Assembly: GCA_902565895.1 (NCBI GenBank)
Contig: CACFGV010000022.1
Span: 1 to 33,149 of the forward strand
Reading direction: 5' to 3'
Source of the DNA: K189A clade bacterium
GTDB taxonomy: Bacteria; Pseudomonadota; Gammaproteobacteria; Pseudomonadales; Azotimanducaceae
Length of the DNA stretch: 33,149 nucleotides
In this document: positions 23,919 to 31,875 of the stretch, in pieces
Numbering within the stretch: position 1 is the stretch's first letter
Layout: every line of letters begins with the position of its first letter
The notes under the pieces: model-generated
The model's input: the letters and a program-made list of their open reading frames with translations, nothing else
Told to the model about the DNA's origin: nothing
Database searches by the model: none
Position numbers and translations under genes: made by a program

Positions 23919-26408
23919 ATGCTTTTTCTCAAGTCACATTCACTCAACGCCATTGGTACTTCAATCGCTCTTAGCATTGCTGCGATAACGCCATTTATGG
24001 CAGCACAAGCTGAGACTGCCCAGGCAGATGGAGATTTAATCGAAGAAGTCGTCGTTACCGGAGACTTGAACAGTTTGCCCGGTGAAAACGTTGAATCGAT
24101 TTTCGGGTTTAACAAATCGATCTTGGAAACACCGCGCAGTGTATCCACCGTCAGTGAGGAACTGATGGATCGTATGAACATGCAGGACATCGACGAGTTG
24201 GTTACGGTATCGCCGGGCTCATTTACCCAATCCTTCTTTGGCGTGGCCGGCGGCCTAGACGTGCGTGGTACACCCGGCGAGACCTACTTCCGTGGCATTA
24301 GACGATTAGATAACCCCGGTAACTACCCAACGCCAATTGGCGCCTCGGATCGTGTAGATATTGTGCGGGGTCCAGCCTCGCCTATTTACGGACCCTCGAA
24401 AATCGGCGGCTACTTAAACTTCAATCCCAAGTCCGCTCGTATCGAAGAAACCGGTGCTTACATAGCTGAGAACATCGGTTCGATTGCCTACACCACGGGC
24501 AGCTGGAATAAAAGCATTCTTACCGCAGAAGTCGGTGGCCCTGCAGAGCTTGGTGGCAAGCCCATGGGTTTTTATTTGTATGGTGAGTTGGAGAATTCGG
24601 ACAGCTATTACACCAACGCGCCGGGCGTTGAGCAGTCGTTGTTGCAGGCCAGTTTCGATCTGGATCTTAGCGACCGGGTGCAGCTCCAGTTTGGCGGTAT
24701 GTATCACGATTACGCCGGCGCTCAGAATGCGGGCTGGAACCGCATTACCCAAGACTTGATAGACGACGGTACTTACATCACTGGAGCACCAACGCCACTG
24801 GACACCGATGGCGATGGCAAGATCTCCCATCAGGAATTTGATGTCACTGGTGATGGATTTACTGACCTCAATCCCTATGCGTTTTGGACTTTTGGGACCG
24901 GTGGCTTGACAGCGAACTCGCCACTCACCTATGACGACATTAGCGGTTTTTTTGACACGGATCTCATGGCGCTCACCGATGTGGGGACTACCAAACTGGA
25001 CCCTGCTGTCACCTTGATTGCGGCGGATGATCAATTGACCAATGAGGTCATGACACTTTACTTCGACGTTATTGTTGATATCGACTCTGGTTGGGAGCTG
25101 ACCAACCAAATGTTTTACGAGTCCTATGACAACCTTAATGAAAATGCCTACGGATTCTCGCAGTTCCACAAGACCTATGTATTTGAAGAAAAGCTGATCG
25201 TCGCAAAATCCTTTACCTTCGACAGCATGGTGGCCTCCTTTCAACTGTCACCCTCGCTGCGCTACACGAACTTTGAACACGCTGATGACTACACCAACGA
25301 GTACTTTCACCGGCGTGATCTGACTGGCCCGAGCACAGCGCTGGACGCGCGACTTCTGGCGACCCGCATAGACGACGACTACACCGAGTACTACATTGGT
25401 GAATACACTGACCTGGGGCTGGCGTTCTTAACTGATCTGGCGTGGGAAAACGGCTTGTCGTTGTTGCTGGGAGCACGCTACGACAGCATAGACATGGAGA
25501 GCCGCCAGCCGGTCGACAAGTTGCTGCTGGCGAGCTCGAACAACTTCTGCACCGACGGCAGTTGTATTGATGTTGCTGCGGATAACGAAGTGTCTGGTAC
25601 CTCGTGGACCGTGAGCGTGTCCTACGACGTTGCGGGTTCTGGGATCATCCCGTACGTCACTCTCTCCGAGCAGGCGACAGTTATTGCGGGTCAGGGTGCC
25701 GAGTTGACGGTAAGCAACGTAGCATCGGGCGAGGCTTTTGATGCTTCGGAACTGACAGAATACGGGATTAAAGGCGAACTGCTCGAGGATGATCGGCTGT
25801 ATTTTTCGTTGTCTCGGTATGAGCAAGAACGTACTGACTTCTCGGCCCAATCTATCGTAACTAACCAGGCCGTTCGTACCGAAGGTACTGAGTTTGAATT
25901 GCGCTGGGCGGTAAACGACGCGTTGTTCGTCGGTGCAACCTACACCAACGTAGAAGCGATCAATCTGAGCAGTGTTGCGGACGGCAATCGCTTCAGTTTC
26001 TACGGTGGCGATGACCTGCCGTTAGTGCCACCGCACTTAATCTTTGGTGGGCAAATTGGAGGACCTGTAAACGTTGCAGCTAGCGGCGGCCGTCGCGCGG
26101 GAATGCCAGAGAACATTTTATCAGCATACGGTACCTACTTATTTGATAACGGACTCACCATCAGTGCCAGCGTCACAGATGTAGAGTCGGCGCCCTCTGG
26201 TTTTTCTAACAGTGTAATTTTGCCGGCCTATACACTGTTGAATATGACCATCGGCTGGGAGTCAGAGTCCTGGAACGTGTCGTTAACCGGCAAGAACCTA
26301 ACGGATGAGCGTTACTTCCGATCCAATTTCCCCAATCTGTTTGGCAGTAACATCGTGCTACCTGAGTTACCTCGGCACTTCTTAGCCAAGGTGCAATACA
26401 CCTTCTAG
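23919..26408 (+). CDS. TonB-dependent outer-membrane receptor with embedded EF-hand loop
   Basis: An 829-residue TonB-dependent receptor. The signal peptide is cleaved near A-A-Q-A-E (about residue 31). I-E-E-V-V-V-T-G near 41-48 is the TonB box, the plug domain follows (T-P-R-S-V-S-T-V, R-G-I-R-R, D-R-V-D-I-V-R-G-P-A-S-P-I-Y-G), and the barrel ends in the aromatic V-Q-Y-T-F. Residues 295-306 read D-T-D-G-D-G-K-I-S-H-Q-E, a perfect EF-hand calcium loop, followed by a second acidic D-V-T-G-D-G-F-T-D stretch, in what should be an extracellular barrel loop. AAGGGGA precedes the start. The neighbours (exported deaminase, NUP protein, purine permease) suggest nucleosides or nucleic-acid breakdown products as ligand, not a siderophore; this is inference. 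Confidence 0.92.
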   Translation: MLFLKSHSLNAIGTSIALSIAAITPFMAAQAETAQADGDLIEEVVVTGDLNSLPGENVESIFGFNKSILETPRSVSTVSEELMDRMNMQDIDELVTVSPGSFTQSFFGVAGGLDVRGTPGETYFRGIRRLDNPGNYPTPIGASDRVDIVRGPASPIYGPSKIGGYLNFNPKSARIEETGAYIAENIGSIAYTTGSWNKSILTAEVGGPAELGGKPMGFYLYGELENSDSYYTNAPGVEQSLLQASFDLDLSDRVQLQFGGMYHDYAGAQNAGWNRITQDLIDDGTYITGAPTPLDTDGDGKISHQEFDVTGDGFTDLNPYAFWTFGTGGLTANSPLTYDDISGFFDTDLMALTDVGTTKLDPAVTLIAADDQLTNEVMTLYFDVIVDIDSGWELTNQMFYESYDNLNENAYGFSQFHKTYVFEEKLIVAKSFTFDSMVASFQLSPSLRYTNFEHADDYTNEYFHRRDLTGPSTALDARLLATRIDDDYTEYYIGEYTDLGLAFLTDLAWENGLSLLLGARYDSIDMESRQPVDKLLLASSNNFCTDGSCIDVAADNEVSGTSWTVSVSYDVAGSGIIPYVTLSEQATVIAGQGAELTVSNVASGEAFDASELTEYGIKGELLEDDRLYFSLSRYEQERTDFSAQSIVTNQAVRTEGTEFELRWAVNDALFVGATYTNVEAINLSSVADGNRFSFYGGDDLPLVPPHLIFGGQIGGPVNVAASGGRRAGMPENILSAYGTYLFDNGLTISASVTDVESAPSGFSNSVILPAYTLLNMTIGWESESWNVSLTGKNLTDERYFRSNFPNLFGSNIVLPELPRHFLAKVQYTF

Positions 26409-26426
26409 GCTTGGAGCGGCAAAGCG

Positions 26427-27725
26427 TTATAGGAAAATAAACTTGGCGGCGAACACTAGGGCTACTAACAGCACTGCGACAGGTACATCCCTAATTCGTC
26501 CAGTCATGAGTTTAATGGCCACATAACTGATGAAACCGACACCGATGCCGTTGGCGACCGAAAAGCTCAGCGGCATTACCAGAGCCGTGATGATGGCAGG
26601 CGAAGACTCGGTGATGTCTTGCCAATCAAGATCGACCAGACTCTGAGCCATAGCGGCAGAAACGAATAGCAACGCAGCCGCCGCTGCGTAGCTGGGAATG
26701 CTCTGTGCCAGGGGTGCGAGGACCAGACACATCAAAAAAGCGATTCCGATAACCACAGCGCTAAGGCCTGTGCGCCCGCCGCTCTCCACCCCAGCGGCGC
26801 TTTCAATGAACGAAGTTGTAGATGACGTGCCCAGCAACGCGCCGACTGCTGTGGCGCTGGAGTCTGCGATCAAAGCGCGCCCCAAGCGTGGGAGTCGACC
26901 CTCCGCATCCATCATTTTTCCACGGGTAGCGACTCCAACCAATGTGCCAGCAGTATCAAACACATCCACCAGCAATAGCGTGAGCACCACGCTTAGCATG
27001 GAAATGTCTAGCGCCGCTGCAATGTCCAATTGCAACATTACGGGTGCTGGGGAGGGCGGCGCGGACACGACGCCGATAAAGTCGGCTTGGCCACTGATCC
27101 AGCCGATCAGCGAAATTAAGACAATACCCAGGATGACAGCGCTGCGATAACCCATCGCGGCCATTGCGGTAATGGCAAAAAATCCCACTAACGCCAGTAG
27201 CGGTCCGAAGCTAACTAGGTCGCCTAAGCCTACGAAAGTAGCCGAATTGGCTTGAACAATGCCAGCGTTCTTCATGGCGATAAAAGCGAGAAAAAAACCG
27301 ATACCGGCGGCCATGCCTAGCTTCAGGTTTCTCGGTATCGAATTGATAAGCCAGGCGCGGATAGGCAGCAGACTGATCACTACAAATAAAATACCAGACA
27401 GGAATACTGCTCCCAGTGCAGTTTGCCAGGGGTGCCCTGACCCGACGACTACGGCGTAGGTAAAAAACGCGTTTTGACCCATCCCTGGGGCTAAGCCAAT
27501 AGGATAATTGGCAACCAGCCCCATGACTAAAGAACCTAAAGCTGCCGCTAAACAGGTAGCAACGAAGACTGCTCCGAAATCCATACCCGCGTCAGACAGG
27601 ATTAGCGGATTCACAACAGTAATGTAGGCCATGGCCAAAAATGTGGTGAGGCCGGCTGTGACCTCGCGAGACAGGTTGGTGCCATTCGCCGATAAGCCAA
27701 AGAAACGATCAACAGAACTGAGCAT
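26427..27725 (-). CDS. NCS2/AzgA-type purine-base permease (adenine/guanine/hypoxanthine)
   Basis: A 432-residue inner-membrane permease, probably a proton symporter of purine bases. N-P-L-I-L-S-D-A-G-M-D near 40-50, A-N-Y-P-I-G-L-A-P-G-M-G-Q-N-A-F-F-T-Y near 78-96, L-L-V-D-V-F-D-T-A-G-T-L-V-G near 250 and T-S-S-T-T-S-F-I-E-S-A-A-G-V-E-S-G-G-R-T near 300-320 are hallmark AzgA/PbuG-type blocks; the normal membrane-segment count is about 12-14. The frame is open to 27827, but AAGGA six bases before the ATG at 27725 gives the better start, where the family begins. The stop lies 18 bp from the stop of the convergent receptor. It would import the base released in the periplasm. Confidence 0.92.
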   Translation of the reverse strand: MLSSVDRFFGLSANGTNLSREVTAGLTTFLAMAYITVVNPLILSDAGMDFGAVFVATCLAAALGSLVMGLVANYPIGLAPGMGQNAFFTYAVVVGSGHPWQTALGAVFLSGILFVVISLLPIRAWLINSIPRNLKLGMAAGIGFFLAFIAMKNAGIVQANSATFVGLGDLVSFGPLLALVGFFAITAMAAMGYRSAVILGIVLISLIGWISGQADFIGVVSAPPSPAPVMLQLDIAAALDISMLSVVLTLLLVDVFDTAGTLVGVATRGKMMDAEGRLPRLGRALIADSSATAVGALLGTSSTTSFIESAAGVESGGRTGLSAVVIGIAFLMCLVLAPLAQSIPSYAAAAALLFVSAAMAQSLVDLDWQDITESSPAIITALVMPLSFSVANGIGVGFISYVAIKLMTGRIRDVPVAVLLVALVFAAKFIFL

Positions 27726-27983
27726 AAAAGTCCTTAGCGCTAGAGGCGGTAGTTTATTGCAACCTTGCAGGACACCGAAATTATTATCATTAGCTGCATC
27801 GTAGCAGCAGTCGATACCGCATCCCAAACGAGGGAAAGCCCCGATATTGGATCTACAGTTTCTTATAAGGGGTTAACTGATCACCTTCTAGGTTTCTTCG
27901 CCAACATCCGAATTGACGGCTTAGAGTCGTGAATCTAAATTTCGCACCTAATGCGACGTCTCGAAGAACGAACAATCCCGAGC

Positions 27984-28898
27984 TCACTTATGCACTTGTG
28001 AGTCCGCGATCTTCCTTTTCAGATATGTGCCTACCTGTACGGGAGCGAACCGACTGATGCGGTTGTTTTCAATACAGGTTGTCACGGGTTCGACGACTAC
28101 TTTGTCGTCGGGATCCATAAAAAAAGCGATTGAATACCGGTCTGTTCCGTTTGTTCTGGGCAACACACGATGTCTTGTTGAAGGAAACAAGCCGTTGGAC
28201 CATATTTCCAGCATGTCGCCAACGTTTACAATGGCGGCATCTTCTACTGCTGGGCAATCTCGCCATGTTTTGTTTGAGTCCAATATTTGTAAGCCGCCGA
28301 CACCTTGTTGAAACAAAAAAGTAATTGATCCGTAATCGCTGTGCGCTCCAGCGCCCATCTGACCGAGACCTAGCCTCGGATTGATACATGGGTAATGCAG
28401 GATCCGAAGGGTGGCGTTCTCGCCGGAGTGTGTGTCGCTAAAAAAATTTTCTTTTTGTCCAATTGCAACAGCGCAGACCTTTAGCAACTCAGTTGCGGCA
28501 GCAAAGCAAGACCGAAACAATGCTGTACTGATATCGCGAAACTCATCGCTTGGCCAAACATCCTCATCGTCCACTCGACCCAATACATTACGCATGGTGA
28601 AGGCTTCTTTCAGGTCCGGCAAGCCATCAGGTGCAAGAGCTTCTGATTCTGCGGCCTGGTATCCAAAATTGGATTGGGGTCCAGAAAAGTTATATTGCCA
28701 TTTCTTCTCAGAAGGGAGCGCAAATAAAGACTTACTACAGGCGAAGAGGTTATCTACAAGCGACGTTTGAAAACCCAAGTTTCTCGCCACCAAAAACCCA
28801 CTGCTCTTAAAAGCAGCATCTAAGAGGCCTGACATCCGTCGTATTTCTCCAGCATCGAACGCCTCAAAGTGCGCGAAATCTATCGTCTCAAGCTTCAT
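27984..28898 (-). CDS. Isopenicillin-N-synthase-like Fe(II)/2OG dioxygenase
   Basis: A 304-residue member of the isopenicillin-N-synthase/plant-2OG-dioxygenase family. The iron ligands are H186 and D188 in A-H-S-D-Y-G-S-I-T and H243 in S-T-R-H-R-V. R254 and S256 in D-R-Y-S-I-A-F-F form the 2-oxoglutarate (R-x-S) site. The N-terminal D-A-G-E-I-R and G-F-L-V-A-R-N segments are the usual DIOX_N part. The substrate is unknown. It lies close to the purine permease on one side and the ureide operon on the other, so a purine-derived substrate is possible (inference). It is not TauD-like, so it is not an obvious xanthine dioxygenase (XanA). AAGGA lies before the ATG. It diverges from the DUF1330 gene. 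Confidence 0.85.
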   Translation of the reverse strand: MKLETIDFAHFEAFDAGEIRRMSGLLDAAFKSSGFLVARNLGFQTSLVDNLFACSKSLFALPSEKKWQYNFSGPQSNFGYQAAESEALAPDGLPDLKEAFTMRNVLGRVDDEDVWPSDEFRDISTALFRSCFAAATELLKVCAVAIGQKENFFSDTHSGENATLRILHYPCINPRLGLGQMGAGAHSDYGSITFLFQQGVGGLQILDSNKTWRDCPAVEDAAIVNVGDMLEIWSNGLFPSTRHRVLPRTNGTDRYSIAFFMDPDDKVVVEPVTTCIENNRISRFAPVQVGTYLKRKIADSQVHK

Positions 28899-29035
28899 CT
28901 ATCTTGTCCTTTGCCCTGGAATATTCGAAACTCCAGAGGTGTTAGAGCAGAATCGGCCGGCCATCTAAGCACCGCCTCACAATAGTTGATTAAAGAAAAA
29001 CCGAGCGCAAACCATCAAATAGCTAGAGCATAACT

Positions 29036-29338
29036 ATGTCCGTTTACGTAGTTGTTGACAATGAAGTACATCAACCCGAAGAGTACGCCAAGTACTTAGA
29101 ACTTATTACGCCAACCGTTGCTGAATACGGTGGGGAATACGTTATTCGAGCCGGAGAGATTTTGTTAGCTGACTCTGATTGGCAGCCAGACCGTCTGGTG
29201 GTAATGGCTTTTCCGGATGCCAAAAGCGCTAAAGCTTGGGTTGAATCCGAAGAAGTGCGGCCGATCCACGAGATGAGGCGGAAATATGCGACATCGAAAC
29301 TGATTGTCATCGAGGGCGTTAAAACCGCCAAAAGCTAA
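29036..29338 (+). CDS. DUF1330 family protein
   Basis: A 100-residue protein with the dimeric ferredoxin-like alpha/beta fold of DUF1330. It starts Y-V-V-V-D-N-E-V-H, has E-Y-A-K-Y-L, G-G-E-Y-V-I-R-A-G-E and the R-L-V-V-M-A-F-P-D-A-K-S-A-K-A-W core near 60-75. The family is often found beside catabolic genes, but its role is not established. The ribosome site is weak. The stop lies one base from the stop of the convergent HpxK-like gene, and the gene is divergent from the oxygenase at 27984-28898 across 137 bp containing GGCCGGCC. Confidence 0.8.
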   Translation: MSVYVVVDNEVHQPEEYAKYLELITPTVAEYGGEYVIRAGEILLADSDWQPDRLVVMAFPDAKSAKAWVESEEVRPIHEMRRKYATSKLIVIEGVKTAKS

Positions 29339-29339
29339 A

Positions 29340-30635
29340 TCAGACTTCTTCGGTTCCCAAGGCGTAATCAATTATCGCGGTCATGAGAACTTCCATTGCA
29401 ACTTCTACGTCCTGCACCATTATAGACTCGGCTGGATGGTGACTTATGCCGTCCTTGCACCGAACGAAAAGCATACCTAAGGGAGTTATATTCTCCATTG
29501 CCATAGCGTCATGCCCTGCGCCGCTCGGGAGAGAAAGAACTTCCAAGTTGCAATCGGCTATTGATTTTTCAAGTGTTCGTTGCCACTTGCTAGAGCATGC
29601 AACCGAGGGAGCCTTATGTATCTCTTGCCAACTCATTGCCAGATCTCTTGAATTGAGTATCGAATCGAAACGATCGGTTAACCAAGCAAATGCCGCATCC
29701 CTAGTTTTATCTCGCGCGCTTCTGATATCGAGCGAAAATTGCACGTTGCCGGGAACCACGTTTACCGCACCAGGATGACAATTGATATCGCCCACTGTTG
29801 CCACAACGTCGTAAAGGTTAGCTGCTTTCTCGACTTCCTGTACGCAAAGGCAAGCGCCAACCAATGCATCCTTCCGCATTTCCATCGGTACGGTTCCTGC
29901 GTGACCCGATTCACCCTCTATAACAAAGTTGAATCTGCGAGCGCCGGCGATTGCCGTGACCACTCCCACTGGCAAATTCGCACGATCTAGAACGGGCCCC
30001 TGTTCTATGTGGACCTCGAGATATCCAGCCAAATTTTCTCGGGGGATCGCAGCATCCGACACTTTGGTGCTGTCCAGGCCAAAAGAGGTCATGGCTTCCG
30101 CGATCGACACTCCATTAACGTCCGTGAGATCCAACCAATCGTCCTTCCACCTATCAGCTATGGCATAACTTCCTAGTAAGGTAGCACCAAAGCGAACCCC
30201 TTCCTCGTCACAAAAACCGACAACGTCGATGTTGAACGGAAGGGCTATCCTCTGCGACCTGAGGAGATGGAGCAGCTCAACCGCCATCAGAACGCCTAGA
30301 ATGCCATCGTATTTACCAGCGTCGACAATGGTGTCCAGGTGAGATCCTAAGATAAGCGTTTTAGAGTCTGCATCCTGAGAGGGTAGGCGGCCCCAAACGT
30401 TACCTACTGCATCTTGCCAGTGCTCTGCTTTGGCCTCGGCGATCCAACCCTCAACGATAGCGTTAGCGCGTTTGTGTGAATCACTCAAATAGGTCCGCTC
30501 GATGTAATCGCGGCTTTCCGAAACTGCTGCTAAAGCTTCACAGCGGCGCATAACTCGCTCCGCTGAGGTTTTGAATAGTCGCTTGCGAACTGACTTCTCA
30601 ATCTGAAATTGAGGCTTCATATCTGCAGCTGTCAT
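29340..30635 (-). CDS. hpxK: Allantoate amidohydrolase-like M20-family Zn hydrolase (HpxK/AllC type)
   Basis: A 431-residue dinuclear metal hydrolase of the allantoate amidohydrolase / beta-ureidopropionase / N-carbamoyl-amino-acid hydrolase group. Ligands are readable: H99 in G-S-H-L-D-T, D110 in K-Y-D-G, E144/E145 in C-D-E-E-G, H209 in E-V-H-I-E-Q-G-P and the late H in G-A-G-H-D-A-M. The early R-C-E-A-L-A-A-V-S-E segment is typical of Hpx-type enzymes. The reaction would be allantoate to ureidoglycine plus ammonia and CO2. The frame is open to 30764, inside the upstream gene; the ATG at 30635 lies 7 bases after that gene's stop and gives the normal family length, though it has no strong ribosome site, so reinitiation is likely. 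The neighbours support allantoate over other ureido substrates (inference). Confidence 0.82.
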   Translation of the reverse strand: MTAADMKPQFQIEKSVRKRLFKTSAERVMRRCEALAAVSESRDYIERTYLSDSHKRANAIVEGWIAEAKAEHWQDAVGNVWGRLPSQDADSKTLILGSHLDTIVDAGKYDGILGVLMAVELLHLLRSQRIALPFNIDVVGFCDEEGVRFGATLLGSYAIADRWKDDWLDLTDVNGVSIAEAMTSFGLDSTKVSDAAIPRENLAGYLEVHIEQGPVLDRANLPVGVVTAIAGARRFNFVIEGESGHAGTVPMEMRKDALVGACLCVQEVEKAANLYDVVATVGDINCHPGAVNVVPGNVQFSLDIRSARDKTRDAAFAWLTDRFDSILNSRDLAMSWQEIHKAPSVACSSKWQRTLEKSIADCNLEVLSLPSGAGHDAMAMENITPLGMLFVRCKDGISHHPAESIMVQDVEVAMEVLMTAIIDYALGTEEV

Positions 30636-30642
30636 TTCGCGA

Positions 30643-31875
30643 TCAAGAAATGGTGGAGGCAGCATAGGTTCGCCGAGCTTCAGCAACAGCCGCGCCGGGC
30701 GGTAATTTGAATCCTTCGGACAATAGGCACTGTTCCAAGCATGCAAGCGTCTTGAGCACCGCATCCGGTCGGGCGTTGTAGCCCATGGTGCCGATGCGCC
30801 AAATTACTCCTTTCAGCGGACCAAAAGATGTACCTATTTCTATCCCGAATTCCAGCAACATTATGTGCCGTAGACGCTCCCCATCAATTCCTTCAGGGAT
30901 ATAAACCCCCACAACGTTGTGCATTCTATTATTTTGGTCACCGTAGAGCTTTAAGCCCATGCTAGTTAATCCACCAGCCAGCGCATGGCCATTTACACGA
31001 TGCCGTTGGATTGATTCTGTGAGGCCCTCTTCCAACAAGATCCTTGCGCATTCGTGCGAGCCGTATAGCATTGACGTAGCCTCTGTATGATGATTTAGCC
31101 GCATTTCGCTCCAGTAATCCATGATCATGGCCAAATCAAAATAGTTAGACGCTATGCGGCTTCCAGGGCCATCCACAATATTTTCATCGCGTATTCCAGC
31201 TTCTACATGTCGCCGCTCTTCAATAATTGTTACCGCACGCTCACTGAGGGTGATGGGTGCACTACCTGATGGCCCGCACAAGCATTTTTGTAATCCCACC
31301 GTTACAGCATCTAAATGCCAGGCATCAGTTTTTAGCTCGTTACCAGCAATCGATGCAGTCGCATCGCAGTAAAACAATACCCCCTCTTCGCGGCAGATTT
31401 CTCCGATTTCCTTCAGAGGTTGCAACATGGTTGTAGAAGTATCGCCCTGAACAATGGCTAACATCTTTGGCCGTGTGGATTTTATTTCTCGTTGAATAAC
31501 ATCGGGGGAGAATACGCTGCCCCATTCCGTGTTGATGGCACTTACTAGAGCTCCGCAGCGATCAGCGATTTCACACAACAAATGGCCAAACCTGCCGAAA
31601 ACGGGCACGAGCACTTTATCGCCAGGCTCCAGCAGGGACACCATTGCCGCTTCTATCGCGCCTCGAGACGTTGAGTCGATTAGGAATGTCCAGCGATTTT
31701 GAGTATCGAAAACCTGGCGATACAAAGCCATCGTCTCGTCCATACACTCGGTCATCTTGGGGTCGAATTGGCCTATTAGCTGGTTCGACATCGCCTTGAG
31801 AACGCGCGGGTCGGCATCGATCGGACCTGGTCCCATGAGCAGGCGAGCAGGAGGCAAAAAGGCGGGATAATTCAT
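30643..31875 (-). CDS. hpxJ: Ureidoglycine-glyoxylate aminotransferase-like class V PLP enzyme (HpxJ/PucG type)
   Basis: A 410-residue class V aminotransferase. It begins with a G-P-G-P-I block (15-19), has G-D-T-S-T-T-M-L-Q-P-L near 144-154, D171-A-T-A-S and the PLP lysine K197 in V-G-L-Q-K-C-L-C-G-P-S-G-S-A-P-I-T. The Q-K-C-L-x-G-P-S-G form and the T-T-M segment point to ureidoglycine-glyoxylate aminotransferase (HpxJ/PucG) instead of alanine- or serine-glyoxylate aminotransferase. It would convert ureidoglycine plus glyoxylate to oxalurate and glycine. Its ATG overlaps the TGA of the upstream HpxW-like gene (ATGA), so the two are translationally coupled, and the allantoate amidohydrolase follows 7 bases after its stop. 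Related AGXT activities cannot be excluded by eye. Confidence 0.85.
   Translation of the reverse strand: MNYPAFLPPARLLMGPGPIDADPRVLKAMSNQLIGQFDPKMTECMDETMALYRQVFDTQNRWTFLIDSTSRGAIEAAMVSLLEPGDKVLVPVFGRFGHLLCEIADRCGALVSAINTEWGSVFSPDVIQREIKSTRPKMLAIVQGDTSTTMLQPLKEIGEICREEGVLFYCDATASIAGNELKTDAWHLDAVTVGLQKCLCGPSGSAPITLSERAVTIIEERRHVEAGIRDENIVDGPGSRIASNYFDLAMIMDYWSEMRLNHHTEATSMLYGSHECARILLEEGLTESIQRHRVNGHALAGGLTSMGLKLYGDQNNRMHNVVGVYIPEGIDGERLRHIMLLEFGIEIGTSFGPLKGVIWRIGTMGYNARPDAVLKTLACLEQCLLSEGFKLPPGAAVAEARRTYAASTIS

Noticed and set aside
23689-23988. Plus-strand open frame of 99 codons upstream of the TonB receptor
   Set aside because: It overlaps the receptor start in another frame, has no ribosome site and has an unusual Cys/His-rich composition; the receptor signal peptide clearly takes this DNA.
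27793-27808. GCTGC/GCAGC hairpin upstream of the purine permease, considered as part of a purine riboswitch
   Set aside because: No conserved purine-riboswitch core or three-way junction is visible; a 5-bp stem is expected by chance.
28974-28981. GGCCGGCC site and nearby GAATATTC in the oxygenase/DUF1330 spacer
   Set aside because: 8-bp palindromes without repeats or promoter context are too weak to call operators.
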